Assembly: GCA_045837725.1 (NCBI GenBank)
Contig: JBEWZL010000099.1
Location: forward strand, 31,770-95,769
DNA: 64,000 nt
Source of the DNA: Vermamoeba vermiformis
Lineage: Eukaryota > Tubulinea > Echinamoebida
Direction of reading: 5' to 3'
The notes beneath the pieces were generated by a model that was not told the origin of the DNA, did no database searches, and saw only the letters and a list, made by a program, of their open reading frames with translations. The position numbers and the translations under genes were made by a program. Shown in pieces: positions 50,550 through 62,156 of this stretch. Position 1 is the stretch's first letter. Every line of letters begins with the position of its first letter.

Positions 50550-52996
50550 ATGGAAGAAGTCAGCGCTGACGTAGTTAAACAACAAGGAATCGCCATCGAC
50601 GAGGATGACTTGAGCTTGTCTCCTCCGCAAGCAGATGAGCCCGAACAACCTGAACAATCTTCTAATAATCATGGCACTGGCGAGACTATTACCATCGAAG
50701 AGCCTTCACATACTCAGAAACACGAGGTAAAGATTTGCAAGATCGAAAAACTGAAAAAAACTTTGTAATTATTATTTATTGATAATTCAGCATGGTATGA
50801 TGTTCAATCATATCGTATAATTACGGGCTCGGTTTAGAAATGATATTATAATTAGTTTTGAATTTGATATACTCTTGGTCTTTAATTAATTTTTTCATTA
50901 CCGTTAAGGAATCTGCTGCAACCTTCGATATCTCGCTTTCTGACCCCGAGAAGCACGGTGATGGAATGAACGCATATGTGACTTATGCCATTAAGACTAG
51001 AGTAAGTTCTTACATCACTGATCCATTGGGGACGGATGACACTCACCCATCCCTTGCTTTGTGCAACAAACATTGCAATTTATCGATTCTAGATCTTTCT
51101 CGCTGCAATTTAATACATGATTTAATATATTTAATGCAAATAGACCAAGAGCAATCTCCTAAAGGCCGCTCAGCTGATCGTCGATCGTCGTTACAATGAT
51201 TTTGTGTGGTTGCACGAGAAGCTCTCTCAACAATACAAAGGCATTATTATTCCTCCATTGCCCGAGAAAGGCGTTATCAGTAAGTTAAATTTTCTACAAG
51301 ACCTCTAGTTGGCTCAATCTGGTTGATCCGCTAACAAATTTTGCTCATCCAAACAAAACTTTCTACTGAAGTTTCTGAATGGATTATTTTTCAATAATAT
51401 TTATAATCATATGCACGATGTCCATAAGTTGCTGCTTTAAAAGGAAATTAGAGTGTGGCTCAATTTATTTGGTTTGATCCGCCAGTTATGAACGATAATT
51501 CATTTAGACGTTATTATTTACAATTATTTTACCTTGTTATATAGACCGATTCTCCCCGGAGTTTATTGAACACCGCCGAAAAGAATTGGAAAGATTTATA
51601 CGTCGTGCTGCCAATCACCCGACCTTGCAACACAGCGAACACTTGAAGGCATTTTTGGAACTCTCTGATGAGGTATGATTCGCTTTAAATACTAGAATGA
51701 TAGTTAATACTGGCCTTAATATAATGCACGAATGATACGTGCGAGATTATTACAGTAATCGATAATGAATTTTTGCGAGATCAGATCTTGAACGGATCTC
51801 TTTTTTCTTTAATTATGCTACTGAATTTGCGCATGCGTACTAACAATGTTATAAATAATATAGGAGCTTGTTCAATGGAAAGAAGGCAAGAAACAAAAGA
51901 AAGGATTTATGGCATTTTTAGGCGAGAAAGTGTCCAACGTTCAAGTCTCGATGGGAACTCCCAAAGAAAGTACGTAACGATTCGAAGATGTGATTATAAT
52001 AAGGTCGACACTAACAATATATTCATGATAGTTGATCAATGGTTCGAGGCTCACAAAGCTTACATTGATAACCTCGAACAACAGTTGCAAAACATGTTGA
52101 ACAGATCTTCCGCGATTTCAAAGCGACAAAAGGAAATGATGCAAATGTGGACTGAGTTTGCTCAAACTGCTGCTCTCATTGCCGCGTAAGTAATAGAGAT
52201 GGTGGCGAGGGAATCGGATTCAGATCTTTTTTCAGATTGCGTTCAAAATATTAACTGGCGATTGTATTTAGCACCGAGCGTGATAGCGACAAGGTTCTCC
52301 AAACTATTTTTGATAAGACAGCTGCTATCTCCAACCAACTGGCAGTTTTGCAAAAGGAGCTGGTACGCGCATCTAAATCCAAATTTCGAATATTTTAGAA
52401 ACTCTTCTAATTATTCTTTATTTTAAGTCTGAAAGCCAGATTTTGCAGTTTGAAGATACACTCTCCGATTATACTCGTTTAGTCGATGCTGTTAAGGACG
52501 CTCTTAACAATCGAAGCCAGTCTCTTTACATGTGGCAAATGGCACAAAAAACTGTTGAACAGAAGCGAGAGAAACAAGCCAAGAATAACGATTTGAAGAC
52601 TCAACGTGAGGTCGAAGAGGTTCGTACCATTATTTTAATTAATATCTGTATTCTATTCTACAAAAATTGTCTTAAACCGGCACATCCGATCTCGAATCTG
52701 GATCTGAGTCCGTTCTTTTTTAGGCTCAAAAGAAGGAGGAGGACGCTAAAGAAGAATACAACGGCATATCAGATTCGGTCAAGACTGAAATTGAAAAGTT
52801 CAAAGCTCAAAAGGGCAAAGACATTGTTTTGGCCATCACCGAGTTTGTTCAAGCCTACATGAACCACGAAGTTAGAGTACGTATAATCAATACTATATTT
52901 GTATAGTAGGTGTCTAATACGATGATTCTATAGGTTGTTCGATTATGGAAGGAGATGCTCGAGTTCATTCAAGACGCACAAATTGCTCGTGCTTAA
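50550..52996 (+). CDS. Sorting nexin of the SNX1/SNX2/Vps5 type (PX-BAR), retromer-associated
   Basis: Ten exons (50550-50726, 50909-51001, 51144-51279, 51545-51670, 51864-51969, 52032-52185, 52272-52362, 52428-52619, 52724-52876, 52934-52996), about 430 residues; the sum is one base off, so one border is imprecise. The N-terminus is acidic and disordered. The PX domain reads FDISLSDPEKHGDGMNAYVTY, then DRRYNDFVWLHEKLSQQY and IIPPLPEKG, with the RRY-F lipid-binding arginine. A linker (RFIRRAANHPTLQHSEHLKAFL) is followed by the BAR domain, three long helices (from WFEAHKAYIDNLEQQL to VVRLWKEMLEFIQDAQIARA). It binds PI3P on endosomes and tubulates membrane for cargo retrieval. The last exon starts 'VVRLW', typical of the BAR end. 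Donor GTTCGT at 52620 is unusual. Confidence 0.93.
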
Positions 52997-53155
52997 TCAC
53001 CCTAAACTAATTTCTTGTACTTGTTACTCATAAAAGCAGATTAAAATACACTAGCGAATACGTCTTATTAGATATAGGCAATAGTATTAAAATAATTCGT
53101 CTTTGTGCAACGAGAGGGAGCGCGTTTGGATGGACAATCTTTTTTCGTTGCAGTA

Positions 53156-53975
53156 ATGGAGCACAACTTGCGAGTACTTGATGTTTCATTTGCAGAAGAG
53201 GTTTATGCCCTCGAAAGTGCAAGTAATGCCTTACTTAGATAATACTACCTTGCAATTTAGCTGACTCGAGATCAGATCTTGACTTTTTACCTTCGAAAAA
53301 TATTAAACAAATTCTAGAATATTTTTATTATCATAATCAATTTAATTAATATTTTTGCTCGCTTAGGTTACCCTGCAGATGAAGCAGCAACGCTAGAAAA
53401 AATTAAATTTAGACTTGCCAACGCAACACCTTACTTCACCGGTCTATTTAACGATAAAAATGAATTAATTGGATTTATTAATGGTACTTGCTCTGCTGAG
53501 AAGCATTTATCACACGACTCGATGTCAACCCACGATCCACACGGAAGTAAGCCTCCTTATACAAAGCAAATATGTCTTGCATACTTAATATTGCCATATT
53601 AATGCAAGAAATACGACTATTCTCAAATATACATGTATTGACATCAGATTTCATTTTAGGTACGCTGTGCATCCACTCAGGTTCGTTATTAGAGCATACT
53701 ATCTCGTTAATTATGACTTAATTTAATGATTTATATCATTTTTAGTCGTTATTAAGCCCGAACTAAGACGTAAAGGACTGGCAACGCAGATGATGAAACA
53801 ATACGTTCAATACATCAAAGCCAATAGGCCAGAAATTCAATCGATAGCACTTATTAGCAAGAAAAATATTATACCATTATATGAGAGCTCTGGATTTACT
53901 TTAATCGGCCCATCAGACGTAGTTCATGGAGCGGATGTGTGGTACGAACTCAGATTGGAAGTTCCTCGTCAATAA
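53156..53975 (+). CDS. GNAT-family N-acetyltransferase (AANAT-like)
   Basis: Four exons (53156-53222, 53367-53546, 53660-53680, 53746-53975) give 165 residues; the third is a 21-base micro-exon. Marks: EEVYALESASYPADEAAT, FTGLFNDKNELIGFINGT, then TLCIHS-VVIKPELRRKGLATQMM, the acetyl-CoA loop (R/Q-x2-G-x-G/A) and IPLYESSGFTLIGPSDVVHG at the end. The E-x-SYP-DE opening and 'LCIHSV' strand match fungal and animal arylalkylamine (serotonin) N-acetyltransferase-like proteins. Substrate is an amine, but which one is not readable. Frame is kept only if the micro-exon is included, which supports it. Confidence 0.9.
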
Positions 53976-54120
53976 AGGTCAGAAATTGAACCTTGATATT
54001 GATATTGCGCAACTCTATATTTAGATTAGCACTGATATACCTTCCTGACATGTTTTATAAGTCATTTTTTTCGGACGTTCTAGAAATAGATTAAATTAAC
54101 CTCATTGAAGAGCACCACAA

Positions 54121-55187
54121 ATGAACTTCAAGTCCTTAATAGTGCTATTGGCGTGCGCTACCGTTGCTTTTGCAACTGTTGGCGTCGACGTATCGCAAGC
54201 AGTTTCGCAATCTGGATTCTCTTGTATGGTCAACAACGGCTACTCATTTGCGATCATTCGAGTACGTTATAAAGAATAATAATGTGGGTCAATATTAACG
54301 ATTAATTCAGGCCTATCGAAGCTTCGGTTCGCCAGATCCCAACGCGGCCTCCAGTATCGCCAAGTAAGTTCGGTTGGAAAATTTGATTATGCTTGATCTC
54401 ATATTAATAATTGTATCATATAGTGCTTGGAATGCGGGTAATCACATTTGACAATTAATTTAATTTTTGGATATTTTATTGAAATTTTTATTTGACAGGT
54501 ATGAGCCATGTCGACATCTATATGTAAGATTAATATATATTATGTACCAAACAGTCATAATTAATTATAATCCAGGTTCCCTTGCCCTTCTTGTGGCAAT
54601 CCAGCCAAGCAAGTTTCGGACATGATCAATAACCTTAATGGCGCCACCTTTGGCATGGTCTGGTACGTACTTTAGCTTGTATAATATAATTAATATAAAC
54701 TAATTATCCGCTACAAAGGCTTGATATCGAGGGTTCTCAATACTGGATGGATCAAGCCTCGAACCAAGACTTTTTCAGCGGATTAGTTCAACAAGCTCAA
54801 GCTATGGGTATATAAAGCGATGTTTATTATAACAGTACTATTCTAATAATGTATAAGGTCTTAAATTGGGCGTGTATACTAGCCGATCGCAATGGATACC
54901 TATCATGGGCGATTGGAACGGCGGATCTGCTTTCCCCTTGTGGTACGCGCACTACGACAACAATCCTTCGTTCAGTATGTATAGTTTCATATATAGTACC
55001 TCTTCGATATACTAAGGCTTATCTCTCAAGGCGACTTCTCGGCTTTTGGTGGATGGTCTAGCCCTGCGATCAAGCAATACGCTGGTACGTTTTGAAAAGT
55101 TAAGCGTTTATGCATAGTTTTAATATTTTGCATTTAGGCGATGATACTTTATGCGGTGTTGGTGTTGATCTGAGCTGGTATCCTTAA
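54121..55187 (+). CDS. Secreted GH25 lysozyme-like muramidase
   Basis: Nine small exons (54121-54261, 54311-54363, 54424-54437, 54499-54523, 54576-54662, 54719-54807, 54858-54974, 55031-55084, 55138-55187) give 209 residues; two exons are only 14 and 25 bases. Signal peptide: MNFKSLIVLLACATVAFA. The GH25 barrel opens with GVDVSQAVS, then GYSFAIIRAYRS, HVDIYMFPCPSC, the catalytic WLDIEG pair (Asp and Glu), LKLGVYTSRSQW, PLWYAHYDNNPSF, FGGWSSPAIKQYAGD and CGVGVDLSWYP. This form, with the FPCPSC cysteines, is the Entamoeba/Dictyostelium/nematode subtype. It should cleave bacterial peptidoglycan in phagosomes or outside the cell, as expected for a bacterivore. No break was seen. Confidence 0.94.
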
Positions 55188-55805
55188 GTTTTGTTCGCGA
55201 TCCAAATCCTTACAGTTACTCCTGAAAGGGATATAAACTTGCCCGCATTTTATAAGCTATTCCTTCTTTTATCTATGCAGATCTATAGTCCTACGAGTTA
55301 TCGGAGGTACGCGCTGTTGATTTCGCAAGTTTCTCGGGCCCGCCTGAGGAACCGTTCAAATTTTTTTTTTGTTTAGGGCCGCGGATTTTTTTTGCAACAG
55401 TTTTCTCGTTGAATAGCACATTTGAGTGCCCAAGATGATAGTATCATCGAGGTTATATAGACAAGACACATCCTTAAGGAGTTGAAAGTTTTCAATGGTG
55501 GCGTTTAGACAATTCGATCAGTTTTGCTGCAGCATTGTTGGCGCAAGTTGGTAATAGGTGCCAAAAATAACGGCAAGTATCAATGTTTGTACGATTATGG
55601 TAATTATAGTAGAATTACGTAGCAAATTTCATTGAAAATTACAAAATAATTTAATTTTACCTCAGATCTAGCGACATTTTAATAATCTCGAGATTCTCCT
55701 ATCTATAGTATTCGGAAAATATAAAAGGCATTTGATTGGCATTTTATTTCAATTTTTGATTACAGATCGATAACAACTCTTTATATCTTATTACATCATT
55801 ACCAC
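55188..55805. other. Spacer between lysozyme and LEA-like genes
   Basis: About 620 bases. It has a small perfect dyad (GATGATA-G-TATCATC, 55434-55448), GC-rich patches near 55340, and a TATA box near its right end, listed separately. No gene was recognised. Confidence 0.55.
55720..55727 (+). promoter_or_regulatory. TATA box upstream of the LEA-like gene
   Basis: TATAAAAG lies 79 bases before the start codon at 55806, the best match to a consensus TATA box in the window. A strong regulated promoter would suit a stress or dormancy protein. Confidence 0.55.
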
Positions 55806-57070
55806 ATGCAAGGATTAATGAACGTAACTAGAAACCAGGTCCCCAAGCTATTAACACAAGCTGCTCGCACCACGACTGCAACAGCAGCACCTCTTTTGAC
55901 TGCCACATCTGTTGCCAGCAGGACTTACGCTGGAAACATCGATAAGCAATCAAAAGGCCACGAAGGCGCCCAACCGTTCGAACCAGTAAGAACTAACACT
56001 GACAAGCTCGGCGACGTTTGGCGTCCACGCGAAAACGATCCAAATCCGCTGAAAGAACTCGAATCTGGAGACTTGAACTTGTCTGACAGCGGTGTTTTGG
56101 GTGTCTCTATCGACATGGAAGCTGTCAAAGAAACTAAGGAGGCAACAGAGCACTGGAGAGAAGAGGCTAAAGAGTATTCTGAAGAAACCGCGAAACAAAC
56201 GAATCTCGGCACTGGATTTGCTCAGACTGCTTCAACTTTCACTACTACCTCCTTGAAGGACAGTGCTGCGGAGATGGTTGCTCCTTACAAAGCTGCGGCA
56301 TCGAGTATCGGAGCTATGGCAAAGGAGAAAATTGAAGGTAATTTCAGATCTCGCTACATTTAAAGACTTCTTTCATTTTAAATGAAATGACATTGCCTTT
56401 AAATACATTGTACATTGTATATAAGCATCATGATTGATTTTGATTCAAAGTTGAAAAATTACTGATCTTTATTTTCGCTAATAATAGAGGTCGAGGAGAA
56501 ATTAGGCTGGGTGCAAAAGAAAGCATCAGAAGATACGCACAGGCAAGAACAAAAGATCTCTGACTACGTCACTGAGAAAGTAGCTGAGGTTAAAGAAGAG
56601 ATCTCGAAATCTTCCTCGCAATGGGCCTCAGATGCGAAGCACAAAGTTGACGAAGCCGTTCATCCTTCTCACTTAAAAGACTATGGTAAGTAATTACTCT
56701 ATTTCCCTATTTCCATACTTGAAATTGCGATCCAACGAAATTAAGTTTTGTACTGGATCGGATTTTGCTCGAATTGAAATTAAATAACTCCGTATAAATA
56801 AATTACTACGTTACTGATGATATATATCATATAGCTTCAAAAGCAGGCGAGGTTATGAAGGAGAAGGCTAGCGAAATGTACGAGAAAGTTGCTGGTACCG
56901 TGCATCGCGCAAAAGACTCGCTAACTGGCGAACATAAAGTAGAACTTAAAAATGGTGAACATTATATCAATACTGAACGAGATCTGCACGTTGACAAAGA
57001 CATGGCTGATGAATGGTCCCCTGACAAGCCGCACGAGTTCGAAGTGCCCACACGGAAGGAAATAAGCTAA
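55806..57070 (+). CDS. LEA group 3-like amphipathic protein with mitochondrial presequence
   Basis: Three exons (55806-56337, 56488-56685, 56835-57070) give 321 residues. The N-terminus (MQGLMNVTRNQVPKLLTQAA, then SVASRTYAGN) is an Arg/Ser-rich, acid-free presequence with an 'RTYA' end like a processing site. The rest is low-complexity and charged, rich in Ala, Lys, Glu, Thr: repeated 11-mer-like units such as ETAKQTNLGTG, DYVTEKVAEVKEE, WASDAKHKVDEAV, ASKAGEVMKEKASEMYEK. This is the pattern of LEA_4 proteins that fold into helices on drying and protect mitochondrial membranes. A TATA box lies upstream. In a protist this points to encystment or desiccation. LEA assignment rests on composition and repeat pattern, not on a fold match. 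Confidence 0.75.
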
Positions 57071-57253
57071 ATTAGCTTTCGTTAACTATTGTAAATAGTA
57101 ATTTTAGTCATATTAAAAATTGTAAACATTAGCGCTAGTCTAAGAAAATGGATGCAAGCAAGCTTGTGATCTCCGTACGAGGTGGTAAAAGTTGTTCCGA
57201 AAATGAAGTTTGAATTCAAAATTTAGTAGTGTAATTACGTTGATGCATCATTA

Positions 57254-58200
57254 TTACGTATTATTGAGTTTTTGATCTAATTGCAGCACAAATTCGTCTA
57301 CAATGTCATCTTCTAAATTTACGAACCGGATGTCCAGTGGTTGCGTGTTCTTATTGCTTTCGCACCAATCCAATACTGCTTTTATCATGTATTCAGTGGC
57401 TTCTTTCTATAAAGAAGCAAAAAAGTGAGTTCGAGCTCGGATCTGGATTTGAACGAGATGAGATCTCGAACGTACCCTTGGATAATCGAGGAATTTAACT
57501 AGTATAGGGATAGATATACTATTGCACTTAATTGTGTTGGCCTTTTGGAGGCAGTTATGCAGAACTGATGCCATCGACGCTTCCGGATTTGGATTCCCGT
57601 TGAAGAATGGAGCTGCTGCGTGGAATATGTACTTTGCAGGTAAAGACCCGGCACTAGTTGATGCTACATTTCCTTTATTCAACTTTCCTATAATATTATT
57701 AGCAAATTTAAACGCTTCGTAAGAAAAAAATTTACCTGTGTAGCGCAAGATCTCATTGCACTGCTCTTGGATCTTGTGTCCGCCCTTTGCAACAATATCA
57801 CTTGATATTCCTAATGAATATTTCACGTAAGGAACATATTTTTTATGAATAAAAATCGCTTCTAAATACCTTCGTAGTGCTTTAAGGAAGAAAATGACGG
57901 ATTTACTATAATGTCAACCTCTTCAGTTGTAATATCGTTCTTAATAATTGATATAATATGGTTTGATGATAATTTAACTTTTCGCTTGATTAATTGGTCT
58001 TCTGTGTGGATTTGGACGTACGATCGTCTTGCAGGAGTCGTAGAAAAATACCTAAAATTAATTGAACGTTAGTTAATACCCCACAGAGCTTATTTGAGTA
58101 GTTTATTAATTATTAATCAATTTTTGGTGCTTGAGTCGACGAGATCAGCTTGAGTTGTCCTCTGTCCTGCCTACCTTCTAGCTAATCGCAGGGAAAACAT
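57254..58200 (-). CDS. Macrodomain protein with mitochondrial-type presequence
   Basis: Five exons (58175-58200, 57870-58051, 57736-57810, 57476-57687, 57254-57406) give 215 residues in one frame. The start MFSLRLARRYFSTTPARRSY is a typical matrix-targeting presequence with an R-x-Y-F-S processing pattern. The macrodomain reads NDITTEEVDIIVNPSS (normally GDIT..DAIVNAAN), SSDIVAKGGHKIQEQC (the GG that contacts ADP-ribose), GSLPAKYIFHAAAPFF, and LHNCLQKA. It would bind or hydrolyse ADP-ribose derivatives. The NAAN asparagine that helps hydrolysis in MacroD enzymes is replaced (NPSS), so it may be a reader or use another mechanism. It is divergent from the F-box/LRR gene, 180 bases apart. Confidence 0.85.
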
Positions 58201-58379
58201 CGAATCAAGTAAAACTAAATAATAATAAATATAAATAGTATCTCGTCTCTTCTTTTCGATTTGGTTAAATTGGCGTTTGAATGCTTCCGTTAATTTTGCC
58301 TCTTTTATTTGCTGTTTCTGTAATCAACCACAAGACAATCGCATTTCGAAGTCAATATAATCGCCCAGGATAACCTCAT
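58201..58379. promoter_or_regulatory. Divergent promoter region, macrodomain / F-box-LRR genes
   Basis: About 180 AT-rich bases between the two start codons. No named motif was seen. Confidence 0.35.
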
Positions 58380-60082
58380 ATGAGCATTTTGGAGCTGCCT
58401 AAAGAGATTCTGCAAGAGATTTGGCGATTTATCACCAAGATCGAGGATATTCTTCGGTATGAACAATAATGGCCCATATATATATTTAAATTTACTTTCA
58501 TATCAATATTCATTGTTGGCAATATATCCTATTATTTTGATTGTCATTGAAATTTAATATTAATTTTTTCAATATTTTCTCAGGTTTGGAGCGACATGCA
58601 AGAAAATGGAATCTTTGTCATTCACAGTGGGCAGACACATACATTTGACCGACGATTATCCAATCGAGATTTGGAAAAATATTCTCTCGCGGGATCTGCA
58701 GCACATGCGAACATTGTCGTGCGTTTATTACTACAGACCCAAAAACACTCACTCGGAGGCTATTTGGGTAATCGACAAATTAATAACTCTATCGACATTA
58801 CGTAATCTCAATGACTTCGGGTGCCGATTTATAAATATTGGACGATCTGATAAACCAAACTTGGCGCCAAAATTTCTGGATCTGGCGCAGACTATCAAAG
58901 ACATGACCTGGCTTGAGAACATAGAAATGTCATTTCCTTTACCAGATAATTGCAATATTGGTGAGTTATTTAAAGATCACTCGATATTGACAAAGTTAGA
59001 GCTCGCTCACGTTGATCAGCACAGTGGTAATAACCTATTTCGTCATTTAAGCAAAAAATATATTAATAGGATTGGCTTAATTAGGTAGGGGATATAATTC
59101 ACTTACTCAAATCAAATCATTGGAAGTTTCATATTGTGCAATTAGACCTGAAGTTTTACAACAAATCGTTTCGTTGGATAATTTGACCGAGCTAGATCTA
59201 TCCGAGACATGGGGAATGGAAGCGGAATTGTATCAATTATCGAAATTGACTAATTTGGAAGTGATCAATTTGAAAGGCTTGGGAAGCTTTATAGATCTGA
59301 AAATACTAGAGTCTTTGCCGAAATTAGACAAGTTATTTATCGATTCAGGAGAAGAAGAGTATATGGCTGAGCTACTTTCAATCGAAGATTTAAACAGATT
59401 GACACAATTAAAGTATTTGGACATTTACAGCGGCAAGAATTTCTCTCTTGATCCGACAGGAATTGCCAATTTAACCAATCTAGAATATTTAAGTTTTGAG
59501 ATGCAACTAGACTGCAAATACGGATCTTTTGCAGATTTTTCAGTTTTCGAAAGATTAACATCCCTGAAGATCTTCAATGTGTTGGATGTAGTGAAGCACA
59601 TCGGCTTTCCGCACAGATTGAAACACCTATCAATACCAAGATTACAATGTGAGGATACTATGAATCGTATATGCCAAGTTGATAGTATTGAATCATTGTC
59701 TCTCTACTGGTGGGGTGAATCTGCGGATTCGCTGATCCAGATCAGCCGATTGACGAACCTCCGCAACATTTCATTAGCATTTTCTCAGAAACTAGAAGGT
59801 AAATTTTCCTAAGTAGTATAGTGACAGAGTCAAATACGGATTTATATTTAAGTTTAAAAGAATTCGGTTGGATCTGACGCTAATTTTTCAGGGCAAGTTC
59901 TCCCTCACTTGACAGGCCTACATCATCTACAATCAATGACTATAGATATTATAAGTACATTGCAAGATGTTGATGCACTTAAACAATTGACGCAGCTTCA
60001 GCAATTGACCATTAGGCACGTCTCTCAAAACTGTCCATTATTGACACTACGCGAAATTCGTCAACAACTGCCAAGTATTTAA
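58380..60082 (+). CDS. F-box-like leucine-rich-repeat protein
   Basis: Four exons (58380-58456, 58584-59026, 59085-59798, 59892-60082) give 474 residues in one frame. The N-terminus SILELPKEILQEIWRFI, followed by RFGATCKKM, is F-box-like. The rest is a chain of leucine-rich repeats of irregular length: LTELDLSETWGM, LTNLEVINLKGLG, LTQLKYLDIYSG, LTNLEYLSFEM, LTSLKIFNVLD, LTNLRNISLAF, LTQLQQLTIRHV. This is the plan of SCF substrate adaptors, with LRRs forming the binding surface. The F-box is short and weak, so binding to Skp1 is inferred. There is no signal peptide or membrane anchor. Closest in style to the many F-box/LRR proteins of amoebae. Confidence 0.8.
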
Positions 60083-60347
60083 AAATAGATAACATTAACT
60101 TGTCAAAACTTAATACTTGATCCGTCCAGCACGTTTATTCCCCGGAAATCTACTTATTGTTAAAACCCTAATTTGAACAAAGTGCAGAAAACAAGCTAAG
60201 ATTCTTAGCAGGCGGAAGCGTGATTTTCTAATAGTTTGGACGGATCTAATTCATGTCACTCGCAGGTGATTTGTTCAATGGTACAACATGATAGATGGTA
60301 TCTCTTGAACAATTTCAATCAATCTTTGAAACTAATTTTGAGCTAGA

Positions 60348-61943
60348 TTACAGTTTATTTCCGGCTACAAAAACAGCAATGATCACCAATAGGGCAAGAT
60401 GCAAATGACCGAAAATGGCTACGGCAGAGCTGGCGGTTGGGCGAGGTGCGGATTGGGGCGATGCAACCGAGAGTGGCAAGTTGATGACAGGTTGAGGCTG
60501 GCTTTGCGATGTGGGAACGGTAATATGGGTCTGTTTGAAGCAATCGATAGTAACCGATTTGACTAGCTGCTCTGCAGCAGTTCTGTGAATTTCAAAGTCA
60601 ACTAACATCGTGTTGTTCTTCATGACCAATCCGCGGATCTGCATCGTGTCCGTTGACACACAGTCTAGCTGCGTAGTATTGCATACTAGGGATAATTCAA
60701 ACTGTCCAAAGTCACAAGAGTCCAATGACACTCGTTCAACGCACTCGTAGTCTAACGGTCGATAGCACAACGAGGCATGGATTGGATCATCCAGGGCCCA
60801 TCAAACAGCAAGCTCTGATTGGTCACAACGAGTGCCTCGGCGAAGTATCCGAGCTTGAGGGAGCCAGATATCAAGCCAACAATTGACCAAGTGTTTTGAT
60901 GTCGCTTGATAACGGCGACTTTGCCTGTCATGTTCTCAGCTTGTGCCACCGGTATCGAGGCCAGAAAAGTGTCTCTATCATACGAAATAATAGTGTAGCC
61001 GAGACCTCCAGTAATTCCAATATTGCTTTCTGTCGTTGGCGGAATTAAGTTCCACGTGTCATTCTGGTCTTTGACGTACATGTAGAGTGAATTTTGGTCG
61101 CCAACCAAAATCGAATCGTCTCCATTCCAAGAAATATCGCTGATAGCGCTAGTGTGTTGACCAAAAGTGCTAATGAGAGCCCATGAAAACGATTCGTTCT
61201 GAAGTCGCTCGTAGATGTAGATCTGAGCGTAGTCAGTTGCGATCAAGTGAGTGTCCGTCAAATGAAAGACTGGTTTCACTGAACGAAAGGCAGATGAATC
61301 CCCGCTAATGACAATGTAATTGTCAAATCTGAGTTTTTGTTCGGTCGGGAACGTAAAGTTTTCGACCAAGATCCATGAGGAGTCGATCAGTTCGTAGTGG
61401 AAAAGGCGTTGATCCGTATCTATCTAGTGCTACAAGAGAGCCATCGGATAAAAATCGAACAAAATTAAAGTTGAATCCAGAAACGGATTCTCTGTGGACC
61501 GAACTGAATGTGCCGTTCTCTTCAAACTTGAAAATGATCAGCTCTGTAGGTAGAAACATGTGGTCATTTTGAAAACAAATCGCAACCCAGCGGCCAAAAG
61601 TATCAATATCCGAATAAGCATAAAGAGTGCTGTTGGTGAACCTCTTCAGATCGAATCCTGGTTGGATTCGGAACAAGAATTCTTCCTTCATCGGGGTAGC
61701 CTGTTAAATATACTAGAAGATCATCTGCAGTCAACGTGGCTGGGGAATAGACTCCGGGAACGGCAAAGGCTGTCAGATTTACTTCCAATTCGGCGGTAAT
61801 TGTCTAAATATTGGCATTAAAATTAAAATAATTCAACATTATAATTAATGCGTTACCGGAAGAGATCCTTCCAACACAGGCATTTGACCGACAACGAAAG
61901 TCGCAACGATGAGTAGCAAAATGCCAGTCTTTGCTAAGATCAT
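60348..61943 (-). pseudogene. Frameshifted copy of a surface glycoprotein gene, paralogue of the next gene
   Basis: The first exon (61857-61943) encodes a signal peptide, MILAKTGILLLIVATFVVGQ, and QMPVLEGSLP, closely matching the neighbour. The long second exon (from 61803 to the stop at 60348) matches the neighbour along its length, but the match moves between frames near 61680, 61425 and 60765. There is no GT-AG intron at those points. The three segments keep recognisable sequence: FDLKRF-TNSTLYAYSDID, WNLIPPTTE, SIVGLISGS, and CYRPLDYECVERVSLDSC. The hydrophobic C-terminal tail is also kept. So this is either a recent pseudogene or a true gene with sequencing indels. It sits 213 bases from the paralogue, same strand, which points to tandem duplication. 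Confidence 0.75.
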
Positions 61944-62156
61944 AATCAGCAGTGGTATTGAGCGCGATGGTTGGTCATAAAAAGCGAGCGGAGACAAATT
62001 CCGACAAACCCTGGCAAAAGTGATTCAGTTTTGAGACGTCAAATGTCATATCAATATGGCAGTTAGGGACCCTGGTCTTTAAGCAATTTTTACGCGAGTA
62101 AGTAAACGAAACAATAAACAAAAATTGCCGCTTTTAATCACAATAACTTCTTCTAT

